From: Loxodes magnus
Lineage: Eukaryota > Ciliophora > Karyorelictea > Loxodida > Loxodidae
Assembly: GCA_946699065.1 (NCBI GenBank)
Contig: CAMPDV010002441.1
Location: 1-64,000, forward strand
Direction of reading: 5' to 3'
DNA length: 64,000 bases
The notes beneath the pieces are model-generated. The model was not told the DNA's origin and ran no database searches. It saw nothing but the letters and a program-made list of their open reading frames with translations. Of the stretch, positions 37,418 to 49,558 are shown in pieces. Each line of letters opens with the position of its first letter. Positions within the stretch are counted from its first letter, which is position 1. Both the position numbers and the translations under genes were made by a program.

Positions 37418-40092
37418 GTGAGAATACGAAATTTTAATACCAGAGTGAGTTAACAATGTATGAAAAAAAGTAGAGTAATTTATAAAGTAAAAAAAAACAT
37501 AGTTTTTGATATGTTTTGAAGTGAGAATACGAAATTTTAATACCAGAGTGAGTTAACAATGTATGAAAAAAAGTTGTGTAATTTTTAAAGTAAAAAAAAA
37601 CATAGTTTTTGATATGTTTTGAAGTGAGAATACGAAATTTTAATACCAGAGTGAGTTAACAATGTATGAAAAAAAGTAGTGTAATTTATAAAGTAAAAAA
37701 AAACATAGTTTTTGATATGTTTTGAAGTGAGAATACGAAATTTTAATACCAGAGTGAGTTAACAATGTATGAAAAATAGTTGTGTAATTTTTAAAGTAAA
37801 AAAAACATTGTTTTGTTAGTATTTTGAAGTGAGAATACGAAATTTTAATACCAGAGTGAGTTAACAATGTATGAAAAAAAGTAGTGTAATTTATAAAGTA
37901 AAAAAAAACATAGTTTTTGATATGTTTTGAAGTGAGAATACGAAATTTTAATACCAGAGTGAGTTAACAATGTATGAAAAAAAGTAGAGTAATTTATAAA
38001 GTTAAAAAAAACATAGTTTTTGATATGTTTTGAAGTGAGAATACGAAATTTTAATACCAGAGTGAGTTAACAATGTATGAAAAATAGTAGAGTAATTTAT
38101 AAAGTAAAAAAAACATTGTTTTGTTAGTATTTTGAAGTGAGAATACGAAATTTTAATACCAGAGTGAGTTAACAATGTATGAAAAAAAGTAGAGTAATTT
38201 ATAAAGTAAAAAAAAACATTGTTTTTGATATGTTTTGAAGTGAGAATACGAAATTTTAATACCAGAGTGAGTTAACAATGTATGAAAAATAGTAGTGTAA
38301 TTTTTAAAGTTAAAAAAAACATAGTTTTTGATATGTTCAAAAGTGAGAATACGAAATTTTAATACCAGAGTGAGTTAACAATGTATGAAAAAAAGTAGAG
38401 TAATTTATAAAGTAAAAAAAAACATAGTTTTTGATATGTTTTGAAGTGAGAATACGAAATTTTAATACCAGAGTGAGTTAACAATGTATGAAAAAAAGTA
38501 GTGTAATTTATAAAGTAAAAAAAAACATAGTTTTTGATATGTTTTGAAGTGAGAATACGAAATTTTAATACCAGAGTGAGTTAACAATGTATGAAAAATA
38601 GTAGTGTAATTTTTAAAGTAAAAAAAAACATAGTTTTTGATATGTTTTGAAGTGAGAATACGAAATTTTAATACCAGAGTGAGTTAACAATGAATGAAAA
38701 AAAGTAGAGTAATTTATAAAGTAAAAAAAAACATAGTTTTTGATATGTTTTGAAGTGAGAATACGAAATTTTAATACCAGAGTGAGTTAACAATGTATGA
38801 AAAATAGTAGAGTAATTTATAAAGTAAAAAAAACATTGTTTTGTTAGTATTTTGAAGTGAGAATACGAAATTTTAATACCAGAGTGAGTTAACAATGAAT
38901 GAAAAAAAGTAGAGTAATTTATAAAGTAAAAAAAAACATTGTTTTTGATATGTTTTGAAGTGAGAATACGAAATTTTAATACCAGAGTGAGTTAACAATG
39001 TATGAAAAATAGTAGAGTAATTTATAAAGTAAAAAAAAACATAGTTTTTGATATGTTTTGAAGTGAGAATACGAAATTTTAATACCAGAGTGAGTTAACA
39101 ATGTATGAAAAAAAGTTGTGTAATTTTTAAAGTAAAAAAAAACATAGTTTTTGATATGTTTTGAAGTGAGAATACGAAATTTTAATACCAGAGTGAGTTA
39201 ACAATGTATGAAAAATAGTTGTGTAATTTTTAAAGTAAAAAAAAACATAGTTTTTGATATGTTTTGAAGTGAGAATACGAAATTTTAATACCAGAGTGAG
39301 TTAACAATGTATGAAAAATAGTAGTGTAATTTTTAAAGTTAAAAAAAACATAGTTTTTGATATGTTTTGAAGTGAGAATACGAAATTTTAATACCAGAGT
39401 GAGTTAACAATGTATGAAAAATAGTTGTGTAATTTTTAAAGTAAAAAAAAACATAGTTTTTGATATGTTTTGAAGTGAGAATACGAAATTTTAATACCAG
39501 AGTGAGTTAACAATGTATGAAAAATAGTAGTGTAATTTTTAAAGTAAAAAAAAACATAGTTTTTGATATGTTCAAAAGTGAGAATACGAAATTTTAATAC
39601 CAGAGTGAGTTAACAATGAATGAAAAAAAGTAGAGTAATTTATAAAGTAAAAAAAAACATTGTTTTTGATATGTTTTGAAGTGAGAATACGAAATTTTAA
39701 TACCAGAGTGAGTTAACAATGTATGAAAAATAGTAGAGTAATTTATAAAGTAAAAAAAAACATAGTTTTTGATATGTTTTGAAGTGAGAATACGAAATTT
39801 TAATACCAGAGTGAGTTAACAATGTATGAAAAAAAGTAGTGTAATTTTTAAAGTAAAAAAAAACATAGTTTTTGATATGTTCAAAAGTGAGAATACGAAA
39901 TTTTAATACCAGAGTGAGTTAACAATGTATGAAAAATAGTTGTGTAATTTTTAAAGTAAAAAAAAACATAGTTTTTGATATGTTTTGAAGTGAGAATACG
40001 AAATTTTAATACCAGAGTGAGTTAACAATGTATGAAAAATAGTAGTGTAATTTTTAAAGTTAAAAAAAACATAGTTTTTGATATGTTTTGAA

Positions 40093-40710
40093 GTGAGAAT
40101 ACGAAATTTTAATACCAGAGTGAGTTAACAATGTATGAAAAATAGTTGTGTAATTTTTAAAGTAAAAAAAAACATAGTTTTTGATATGTTTTGAAGTGAG
40201 AATACGAAATTTTAATACCAGAGTGAGTTAACAATGTATGAAAAATAGTAGTGTAATTTTTAAAGTAAAAAAAAACATAGTTTTTGATATGTTCAAAAGT
40301 GAGAATACGAAATTTTAATACCAGAGTGAGTTAACAATGTATGAAAAATAGTTGTGTAATTTTTAAAGTAAAAAAAAACATAGTTTTTGATATGTTTTGA
40401 AGTGAGAATACGAAATTTTAATACCAGAGTGAGTTAACAATGTATGAAAAATAGTAGTGTAATTTTTAAAGTAAAAAAAAACATAGTTTTTGATATGTTT
40501 TGAAGTGAGAATACGAAATTTTAATACCAGAGTGAGTTAACAATGAATGAAAAAAAGTAGAGTAATTTATAAAGTAAAAAAAAACATAGTTTTTGATATG
40601 TTCAAAAGTGAGAATACGAAATTTTAATACCAGAGTGAGTTAACAATGTATGAAAAAAAGTAGTGTAATTTTTAAAGTAAAAAAAAACATTGTTTTTGAT
40701 ATGTTTTGAA
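40093..40710. repeat. 6-monomer tandem duplication, copy 1
   Basis: 618 bp. Order: B65T, D/TTCAAAA, B65T, D, GAATG type A with TTCAAAA tail, D with 51A/84T. The following 618 bp repeat this order except in the final unit. The GAATG bases lie exactly 618 bp apart (40546 and 41164). Confidence 0.85.
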
Positions 40711-41328
40711 GTGAGAATACGAAATTTTAATACCAGAGTGAGTTAACAATGTATGAAAAATAGTTGTGTAATTTTTAAAGTAAAAAAAAACATAGTTTTT
40801 GATATGTTTTGAAGTGAGAATACGAAATTTTAATACCAGAGTGAGTTAACAATGTATGAAAAATAGTAGTGTAATTTTTAAAGTAAAAAAAAACATAGTT
40901 TTTGATATGTTCAAAAGTGAGAATACGAAATTTTAATACCAGAGTGAGTTAACAATGTATGAAAAATAGTTGTGTAATTTTTAAAGTAAAAAAAAACATA
41001 GTTTTTGATATGTTTTGAAGTGAGAATACGAAATTTTAATACCAGAGTGAGTTAACAATGTATGAAAAATAGTAGTGTAATTTTTAAAGTAAAAAAAAAC
41101 ATAGTTTTTGATATGTTTTGAAGTGAGAATACGAAATTTTAATACCAGAGTGAGTTAACAATGAATGAAAAAAAGTAGAGTAATTTATAAAGTAAAAAAA
41201 AACATAGTTTTTGATATGTTCAAAAGTGAGAATACGAAATTTTAATACCAGAGTGAGTTAACAATGTATGAAAAATAGTTGTGTAATTTTTAAAGTAAAA
41301 AAAAACATTGTTTTTGATATGTTTTGAA
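40711..41328. repeat. 6-monomer tandem duplication, copy 2
   Basis: Same order as 40093-40710 for five units; the sixth is type B 65T/84T. It abuts directly the 9-monomer repeat beginning at 41329. Confidence 0.85.
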
Positions 41329-42255
41329 GTGAGAATACGAAATTTTAATACCAGAGTGAGTTAACAATGTATGAAAAATAGTAGTGTAATTTTTAAAGTT
41401 AAAAAAAACATAGTTTTTGATATGTTCAAAAGTGAGAATACGAAATTTTAATACCAGAGTGAGTTAACAATGTATGAAAAATAGTTGTGTAATTTTTAAG
41501 GTAAAAAAAAACATAGTTTTTGATATGTTTTGAAGTGAGAATACGAAATTTTAATACCAGAGTGAGTTAACAATGTATGAAAAATAGTAGTGTAATTTTT
41601 AAAGTAAAAAAAAACATAGTTTTTGATATGTTCAAAAGTGAGAATACGAAATTTTAATACCAGAGTGAGTTAACAATGTATGAAAAATAGTTGTGTAATT
41701 TTTAAAGTAAAAAAAAACATAGTTTTTGATATGTTTTGAAGTGAGAATACGAAATTTTAATACCAGAGTGAGTTAACAATGTATGAAAAAAAGTAGTGTA
41801 ATTTATAAAGTAAAAAAAAACATAGTTTTTGATATGTTTTGAAGTGAGAATACGAAATTTTAATACCAGAGTGAGTTAACAATGTATGAAAAATAGTAGT
41901 GTAATTTTTAAAGTAAAAAAAAACATAGTTTTTGATATGTTTTGAAGTGAGAATACGAAATTTTAATACCAGAGTGAGTTAACAATGAATGAAAAAAAGT
42001 AGAGTAATTTATAAAGTAAAAAAAAACATTGTTTTTGATATGTTTTGAAGTGAGAATACGAAATTTTAATACCAGAGTGAGTTAACAATGTATGAAAAAA
42101 AGTAGAGTAATTTTTAAAGTAAAAAAAAACATAGTTTTTGATATGTTTTGAAGTGAGAATACGAAATTTTAATACCAGAGTGAGTTAACAATGTATGAAA
42201 AATAGTAGTGTAATTTATAAAGTAAAAAAAAACATAGTTTTTGATATGTTTTGAA
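41329..42255. repeat. 9-monomer higher-order repeat unit
   Basis: 927 bp. The first four units (D/72T/TTCAAAA; B65T with AAGGT for AAAGT; D/TTCAAAA; B65T) are repeated from 42256. The rare A-to-G change is at 41500 and 42427, exactly 927 bp apart, and I see it nowhere else. The copies diverge at the fifth unit. Confidence 0.85.
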
Positions 42256-42770
42256 GTGAGAATACGAAATTTTAATACCAGAGTGAGTTAACAATGTATG
42301 AAAAATAGTAGTGTAATTTTTAAAGTTAAAAAAAACATAGTTTTTGATATGTTCAAAAGTGAGAATACGAAATTTTAATACCAGAGTGAGTTAACAATGT
42401 ATGAAAAATAGTTGTGTAATTTTTAAGGTAAAAAAAAACATAGTTTTTGATATGTTTTGAAGTGAGAATACGAAATTTTAATACCAGAGTGAGTTAACAA
42501 TGTATGAAAAATAGTAGTGTAATTTTTAAAGTAAAAAAAAACATAGTTTTTGATATGTTCAAAAGTGAGAATACGAAATTTTAATACCAGAGTGAGTTAA
42601 CAATGTATGAAAAATAGTTGTGTAATTTTTAAAGTAAAAAAAAACATAGTTTTTGATATGTTTTGAAGTGAGAATACGAAATTTTAATACCAGAGTGAGT
42701 TAACAATGTATGAAAAATAGTAGTGTAATTTTTAAAGTAAAAAAAAACATAGTTTTTGATATGTTTTGAA

Positions 42771-45700
42771 GTGAGAATACGAAATTTTAATACCAGAGTG
42801 AGTTAACAATGTATGAAAAATAGTAGAGTAATTTATAAAGTAAAAAAAACATTGTTTTGTTAGTATTTTGAAGTGAGAATACGAAATTTTAATACCAGAG
42901 TGAGTTAACAATGTATGAAAAAAAGTAGAGTAATTTATAAAGTAAAAAAAAACATAGTTTTTGATATGTTTTGAAGTGAGAATACGAAATTTTAATACCA
43001 GAGTGAGTTAACAATGTATGAAAAATAGTAGAGTAATTTATAAAGTAAAAAAAACATTGTTTTGTTAGTATTTTGAAGTGAGAATACGAAATTTTAATAC
43101 CAGAGTGAGTTAACAATGTATGAAAAAAAGTAGAGTAATTTATAAAGTAAAAAAAAACATAGTTTTTGATATGTTTTGAAGTGAGAATACGAAATTTTAA
43201 TACCAGAGTGAGTTAACAATGTATGAAAAATAGTTGTGTAATTTTTAAAGTAAAAAAAACATTGTTTTGTTAGTATTTTGAAGTGAGAATACGAAATTTT
43301 AATACCAGAGTGAGTTAACAATGTATGAAAAAAAGTAGTGTAATTTATAAAGTAAAAAAAAACATAGTTTTTGATATGTTTTGAAGTGAGAATACGAAAT
43401 TTTAATACCAGAGTGAGTTAACAATGTATGAAAAATAGTAGTGTAATTTTTAAAGTAAAAAAAAACATAGTTTTTGATATGTTTTGAAGTGAGAATACGA
43501 AATTTTAATACCAGAGTGAGTTAACAATGTATGAAAAATAGTAGTGTAATTTTTAAAGTAAAAAAAAACATAGTTTTTGATATGTTTTGAAGTGAGAATA
43601 CGAAATTTTAATACCAGAGTGAGTTAACAATGTATGAAAAAAAGTAGTGTAATTTATAAAGTAAAAAAAAACATTGTTTTTGATATGTTTTGAAGTGAGA
43701 ATACGAAATTTTAATACCAGAGTGAGTTAACAATGTATGAAAAATAGTAGTGTAATTTTTAAAGTAAAAAAAAACATAGTTTTTGATATGTTTTGAAGTG
43801 AGAATACGAAATTTTAATACCAGAGTGAGTTAACAATGAATGAAAAAAAGTAGAGTAATTTATAAAGTAAAAAAAAACATAGTTTTTGATATGTTTTGAA
43901 GTGAGAATACGAAATTTTAATACCAGAGTGAGTTAACAATGTATGAAAAATAGTAGAGTAATTTATAAAGTAAAAAAAACATTGTTTTGTTAGTATTTTG
44001 AAGTGAGAATACGAAATTTTAATACCAGAGTGAGTTAACAATGAATGAAAAAAAGTAGAGTAATTTATAAAGTAAAAAAAAACATTGTTTTTGATATGTT
44101 TTGAAGTGAGAATACGAAATTTTAATACCAGAGTGAGTTAACAATGTATGAAAAATAGTAGAGTAATTTATAAAGTAAAAAAAAACATTGTTTTGTTAGT
44201 ATTTTGAAGTGAGAATACGAAATTTTAATACCAGAGTGAGTTAACAATGTATGAAAAAAAGTTGTGTAATTTTTAAAGTAAAAAAAAACATTGTTTTTGA
44301 TATGTTTTGAAGTGAGAATACGAAATTTTAATACCAGAGTGAGTTAACAATGTATGAAAAATAGTTGTGTAATTTTTAAAGTAAAAAAAAACATTGTTTT
44401 TGATATGTTTTGAAGTGAGAATACGAAATTTTAATACCAGAGTGAGTTAACAATGTATGAAAAATAGTAGTGTAATTTTTAAAGTAAAAAAAAACATAGT
44501 TTTTGATATGTTCAAAAGTGAGAATACGAAATTTTAATACCAGAGTGAGTTAACAATGTATGAAAAATAGTTGTGTAATTTTTAAAGTAAAAAAAACATA
44601 GTTTTTGATATGTTTTGAAGTGAGAATACGAAATTTTAATACCAGAGTGAGTTAACAATGTATGAAAAATAGTAGTGTAATTTTTAAAGTAAAAAAAAAC
44701 ATAGTTTTTGATATGTTCAAAAGTGAGAATACGAAATTTTAATACCAGAGTGAGTTAACAATGTATGAAAAATAGTTGTGTAATTTTTAAAGTAAAAAAA
44801 AACATAGTTTTTGATATGTTTTGAAGTGAGAATACGAAATTTTAATACCAGAGTGAGTTAACAATGTATGAAAAATAGTAGTGTAATTTTTAAAGTAAAA
44901 AAAAACATAGTTTTTGATATGTTTTGAAGTGAGAATACGAAATTTTAATACCAGAGTGAGTTAACAATGAATGAAAAAAAGTAGAGTAATTTATAAAGTA
45001 AAAAAAAACATAGTTTTTGATATGTTCAAAAGTGAGAATACGAAATTTTAATACCAGAGTGAGTTAACAATGTATGAAAAAAAGTAGTGTAATTTATAAA
45101 GTAAAAAAAAACATTGTTTTTGATATGTTTTGAAGTGAGAATACGAAATTTTAATACCAGAGTGAGTTAACAATGTATGAAAAATAGTAGTGTAATTTTT
45201 AAAGTAAAAAAAAACATAGTTTTTGATATGTTTTGAAGTGAGAATACGAAATTTTAATACCAGAGTGAGTTAACAATGTATGAAAAATAGTTGTGTAATT
45301 TTTAAATTAATAATAAGCACAGTTTTTGATATGTTTTGAAGTGAGAATACGAAATTTTAATACCAGAGTGAGTTAACAATGTATGAAAAATAGTTGTGTA
45401 ATTTTTAAAGTAAAAAAAAACATTGTTTTTGATATGTTTTGAAGTGAGAATACGAAATTTTAATACCAGAGTGAGTTAACAATGTATGAAAAATAGTTGT
45501 GTAATTTATAAAGTAAAAAAAAACATAGTTTTTGATATGTTTTGAAGTGAGAATACGAAATTTTAATACCAGAGTGAGTTAACAATGTATGAAAAATAGT
45601 TGTGTAATTTTTAAAGTAAAAAAAAACATAGTTTTTGATATGTTTTGAAGTGAGAATACGAAATTTTAATACCAGAGTGAGTTAACAATGTATGAAAAAT

Positions 45701-45855
45701 AGTTGTGTAATTTTTAAAGTAAAAAAAAACATAGTTTTTGATATGTTTTGAAGTGAGAATACGAAATTTTAATACCAGAGTGAGTTAACAATGTATGAAA
45801 AATAGTAGTGTAATTTTTAAAGTAAAAAAAAACATAGTTTTTGATATGTTCAAAA
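42771..45855. repeat. 32-monomer-period higher-order repeat, copy 1
   Basis: 3085 bp that match 46062-49146 in unit order and exact total length. The block contains five GTTAGTA-tail units, three GAATG units, TTCAAAA units and the AAGCACAG unit at 45238-45340. About two thirds of the 30 units agree at every diagnostic site; the rest differ at one or a few. The repeat period is 3291 bp. This is the largest repeat-of-repeats I can establish in the window. Confidence 0.85.
45238..45340 (+). repeat. AAGCACAG-variant monomer, copy 3
   Basis: 103-bp type B unit with AAGCACAG at 45315-45322, inside copy 1 of the 32-monomer repeat. The sequence AAATTAATAATAAGCACAG matches copies 1 and 2. Confidence 0.9.
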
Positions 45856-46061
45856 GTGAGAATACGAAATTTTAATACCAGAGTGAGTTAACAATGTATG
45901 AAAAATAGTAGTGTAATTTTTAAAGTAAAAAAAAACATAGTTTTTGATATGTTTTGAAGTGAGAATACGAAATTTTAATACCAGAGTGAGTTAACAATGT
46001 ATGAAAAATAGTAGTGTAATTTTTAAAGTAAAAAAAAACATAGTTTTTGATATGTTTTGAA

Positions 46062-49000
46062 GTGAGAATACGAAATTTTAATACCAGAGTGAGTTAACAA
46101 TGTATGAAAAATAGTAGAGTAATTTATAAAGTAAAAAAAACATTGTTTTGTTAGTATTTTGAAGTGAGAATACGAAATTTTAATACCAGAGTGAGTTAAC
46201 AATGTATGAAAAAAAGTAGAGTAATTTATAAAGTAAAAAAAAACATAGTTTTTGATATGTTTTGAAGTGAGAATACGAAATTTTAATACCAGAGTGAGTT
46301 AACAATGTATGAAAAATAGTAGAGTAATTTATAAAGTAAAAAAAACATTGTTTTGTTAGTATTTTGAAGTGAGAATACGAAATTTTAATACCAGAGTGAG
46401 TTAACAATGTATGAAAAAAAGTAGAGTAATTTATAAAGTAAAAAAAAACATAGTTTTTGATATGTTTTGAAGTGAGAATACGAAATTTTAATACCAGAGT
46501 GAGTTAACAATGTATGAAAAATAGTTGTGTAATTTTTAAAGTAAAAAAAACATTGTTTTGTTAGTATTTTGAAGTGAGAATACGAAATTTTAATACCAGA
46601 GTGAGTTAACAATGTATGAAAAAAAGTAGTGTAATTTATAAAGTAAAAAAAAACATAGTTTTTGATATGTTTTGAAGTGAGAATACGAAATTTTAATACC
46701 AGAGTGAGTTAACAATGTATGAAAAATAGTAGTGTAATTTTTAAAGTAAAAAAAAACATAGTTTTTGATATGTTTTGAAGTGAGAATACGAAATTTTAAT
46801 ACCAGAGTGAGTTAACAATGTATGAAAAATAGTTGTGTAATTTTTAAAGTAAAAAAAAACATAGTTTTTGATATGTTTTGAAGTGAGAATACGAAATTTT
46901 AATACCAGAGTGAGTTAACAATGTATGAAAAATAGTTGTGTAATTTTTAAAGTAAAAAAAAACATAGTTTTTGATATGTTTTGAAGTGAGAATACGAAAT
47001 TTTAATACCAGAGTGAGTTAACAATGTATGAAAAATAGTAGTGTAATTTTTAAAGTAAAAAAAAACATAGTTTTTGATATGTTTTGAAGTGAGAATACGA
47101 AATTTTAATACCAGAGTGAGTTAACAATGAATGAAAAAAAGTAGAGTAATTTATAAAGTAAAAAAAAACATAGTTTTTGATATGTTTTGAAGTGAGAATA
47201 CGAAATTTTAATACCAGAGTGAGTTAACAATGTATGAAAAATAGTAGAGTAATTTATAAAGTAAAAAAAACATTGTTTTGTTAGTATTTTGAAGTGAGAA
47301 TACGAAATTTTAATACCAGAGTGAGTTAACAATGAATGAAAAAAAGTAGAGTAATTTATAAAGTAAAAAAAAACATTGTTTTTGATATGTTTTGAAGTGA
47401 GAATACGAAATTTTAATACCAGAGTGAGTTAACAATGTATGAAAAATAGTAGAGTAATTTATAAAGTAAAAAAAAACATTGTTTTGTTAGTATTTTGAAG
47501 TGAGAATACGAAATTTTAATACCAGAGTGAGTTAACAATGTATGAAAAAAAGTAGAGTAATTTATAAAGTAAAAAAAAACATTGTTTTTGATATGTTTTG
47601 AAGTGAGAATACGAAATTTTAATACCAGAGTGAGTTAACAATGTATGAAAAATAGTTGTGTAATTTTTAAAGTAAAAAAAAACATTGTTTTTGATATGTT
47701 TTGAAGTGAGAATACGAAATTTTAATACCAGAGTGAGTTAACAATGTATGAAAAATAGTAGTGTAATTTTTAAAGTTAAAAAAAACATAGTTTTTGATAT
47801 GTTCAAAAGTGAGAATACGAAATTTTAATACCAGAGTGAGTTAACAATGTATGAAAAATAGTTGTGTAATTTTTAAAGTAAAAAAAAACATAGTTTTTGA
47901 TATGTTTTGAAGTGAGAATACGAAATTTTAATACCAGAGTGAGTTAACAATGTATGAAAAATAGTAGAGTAATTTATAAAGTAAAAAAAAACATAGTTTT
48001 TGATATGTTCAAAAGTGAGAATACGAAATTTTAATACCAGAGTGAGTTAACAATGTATGAAAAATAGTTGTGTAATTTTTAAAGTAAAAAAAAACATAGT
48101 TTTTGATATGTTTTGAAGTGAGAATACGAAATTTTAATACCAGAGTGAGTTAACAATGTATGAAAAATAGTAGTGTAATTTTTAAAGTAAAAAAAAACAT
48201 AGTTTTTGATATGTTTTGAAGTGAGAATACGAAATTTTAATACCAGAGTGAGTTAACAATGAATGAAAAAAAGTAGAGTAATTTATAAAGTAAAAAAAAA
48301 CATAGTTTTTGATATGTTCAAAAGTGAGAATACGAAATTTTAATACCAGAGTGAGTTAACAATGTATGAAAAAAAGTAGTGTAATTTTTAAAGTAAAAAA
48401 AAACATTGTTTTTGATATGTTTTGAAGTGAGAATACGAAATTTTAATACCAGAGTGAGTTAACAATGTATGAAAAATAGTAGTGTAATTTATAAAGTAAA
48501 AAAAAACATAGTTTTTGATATGTTTTGAAGTGAGAATACGAAATTTTAATACCAGAGTGAGTTAACAATGTATGAAAAATAGTTGTGTAATTTTTAAAGT
48601 AAAAATAAGCACAGTTTTTGATATGTTTTGAAGTGAGAATACGAAATTTTAATACCAGAGTGAGTTAACAATGTATGAAAAATAGTTGTGTAATTTTTAA
48701 AGTAAAAAAAAACATTGTTTTTGATATGTTTTGAAGTGAGAATACGAAATTTTAATACCAGAGTGAGTTAACAATGTATGAAAAATAGTTGTGTAATTTA
48801 TAAAGTAAAAAAAAACATTGTTTTTGATATGTTTTGAAGTGAGAATACGAAATTTTAATACCAGAGTGAGTTAACAATGTATGAAAAATAGTTGTGTAAT
48901 TTTTAAAGTAAAAAAAAACATAGTTTTTGATATGTTTTGAAGTGAGAATACGAAATTTTAATACCAGAGTGAGTTAACAATGTATGAAAAATAGTTGTGT

Positions 49001-49146
49001 AATTTTTAAAGTAAAAAAAAACATAGTTTTTGATATGTTTTGAAGTGAGAATACGAAATTTTAATACCAGAGTGAGTTAACAATGTATGAAAAATAGTAG
49101 AGTAATTTATAAAGTAAAAAAAACATAGTTTTTGATATGTTCAAAA
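46062..49146. repeat. 32-monomer-period higher-order repeat, copy 2
   Basis: Second copy of 42771-45855, separated from it by two type D units. Differences include type B units near 46830 and 46930 where copy 1 has D units, and type C units with TTCAAAA near 47960 and 49098 where copy 1 has type D. The AAGCACAG unit (48530-48632) has a partly reverted A-run. The match ends at about 49147. Confidence 0.85.
48530..48632 (+). repeat. AAGCACAG-variant monomer, copy 4
   Basis: 103-bp type B unit with AAGCACAG at 48607-48614, preceded by AAAGTAAAAAT instead of AAATTAATAAT. The left half of the variant has thus been replaced by ordinary satellite sequence, as expected of a short conversion tract. 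It lies 3292 bp from copy 3, matching the 32-monomer period. Confidence 0.9.
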
Positions 49147-49558
49147 GTGAGAATACGAAATTTTAATACCAGAGTGAGTTAACAATGTATGAAAAATAGT
49201 TGTGTAATTTTTAAAGTAAAAAAAAACATAGTTTTTGATATGTTTTGAAGTGAGAATACGAAATTTTAATACCAGAGTGAGTTAACAATGTATGAAAAAT
49301 AGTAGTGTAATTTTTAAAGTAAAAAAAAACATAGTTTTTGATATGTTCAAAAGTGAGAATACGAAATTTTAATACCAGAGTGAGTTAACAATGTATGAAA
49401 AATAGTTGTGTAATTTTTAAAGTAAAAAAAAACATTGTTTTTGATATGTTTTGAAGTGAGAATACGAAATTTTAATACCAGAGTGAGTTAACAATGTATG
49501 AAAAATAGTAGTGTAATTTTTAAAGTAAAAAAAAACATAGTTTTTGATATGTTTTGAA

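Larger units (their letters stand above)
34128..38856. repeat. GTTAGTA-tail cluster 1
   Basis: Eleven units in this stretch carry the tail GTTTTGTTAGTATTTTGAA in place of the usual GTTTTTGATATGTTTTGAA. Length is kept, but about seven adjacent bases differ, a clustered change rather than scattered point mutations. Most of these units have an A-run of 8 and are 102 bp long; those at about 34420 and 36370 keep 9 A. They generally alternate with ordinary-tail units. Confidence 0.85.
42771..47499. repeat. GTTAGTA-tail cluster 2
   Basis: Ten units with the GTTAGTA tail, five in each copy of the 32-monomer repeat; most are 102 bp. Between this cluster and cluster 1 (38857-42770) I see no such unit; that gap is filled by alternating B65T and D/TTCAAAA units in 6- and 9-monomer repeats. 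Confidence 0.85.

Noticed and set aside
34128..38856. A second, unrelated satellite inserted in zone 4 (GTTAGTA units)
   Set aside because: Apart from the short tail segment these units are ordinary 102-103-bp members of the same family, with the same core and register.
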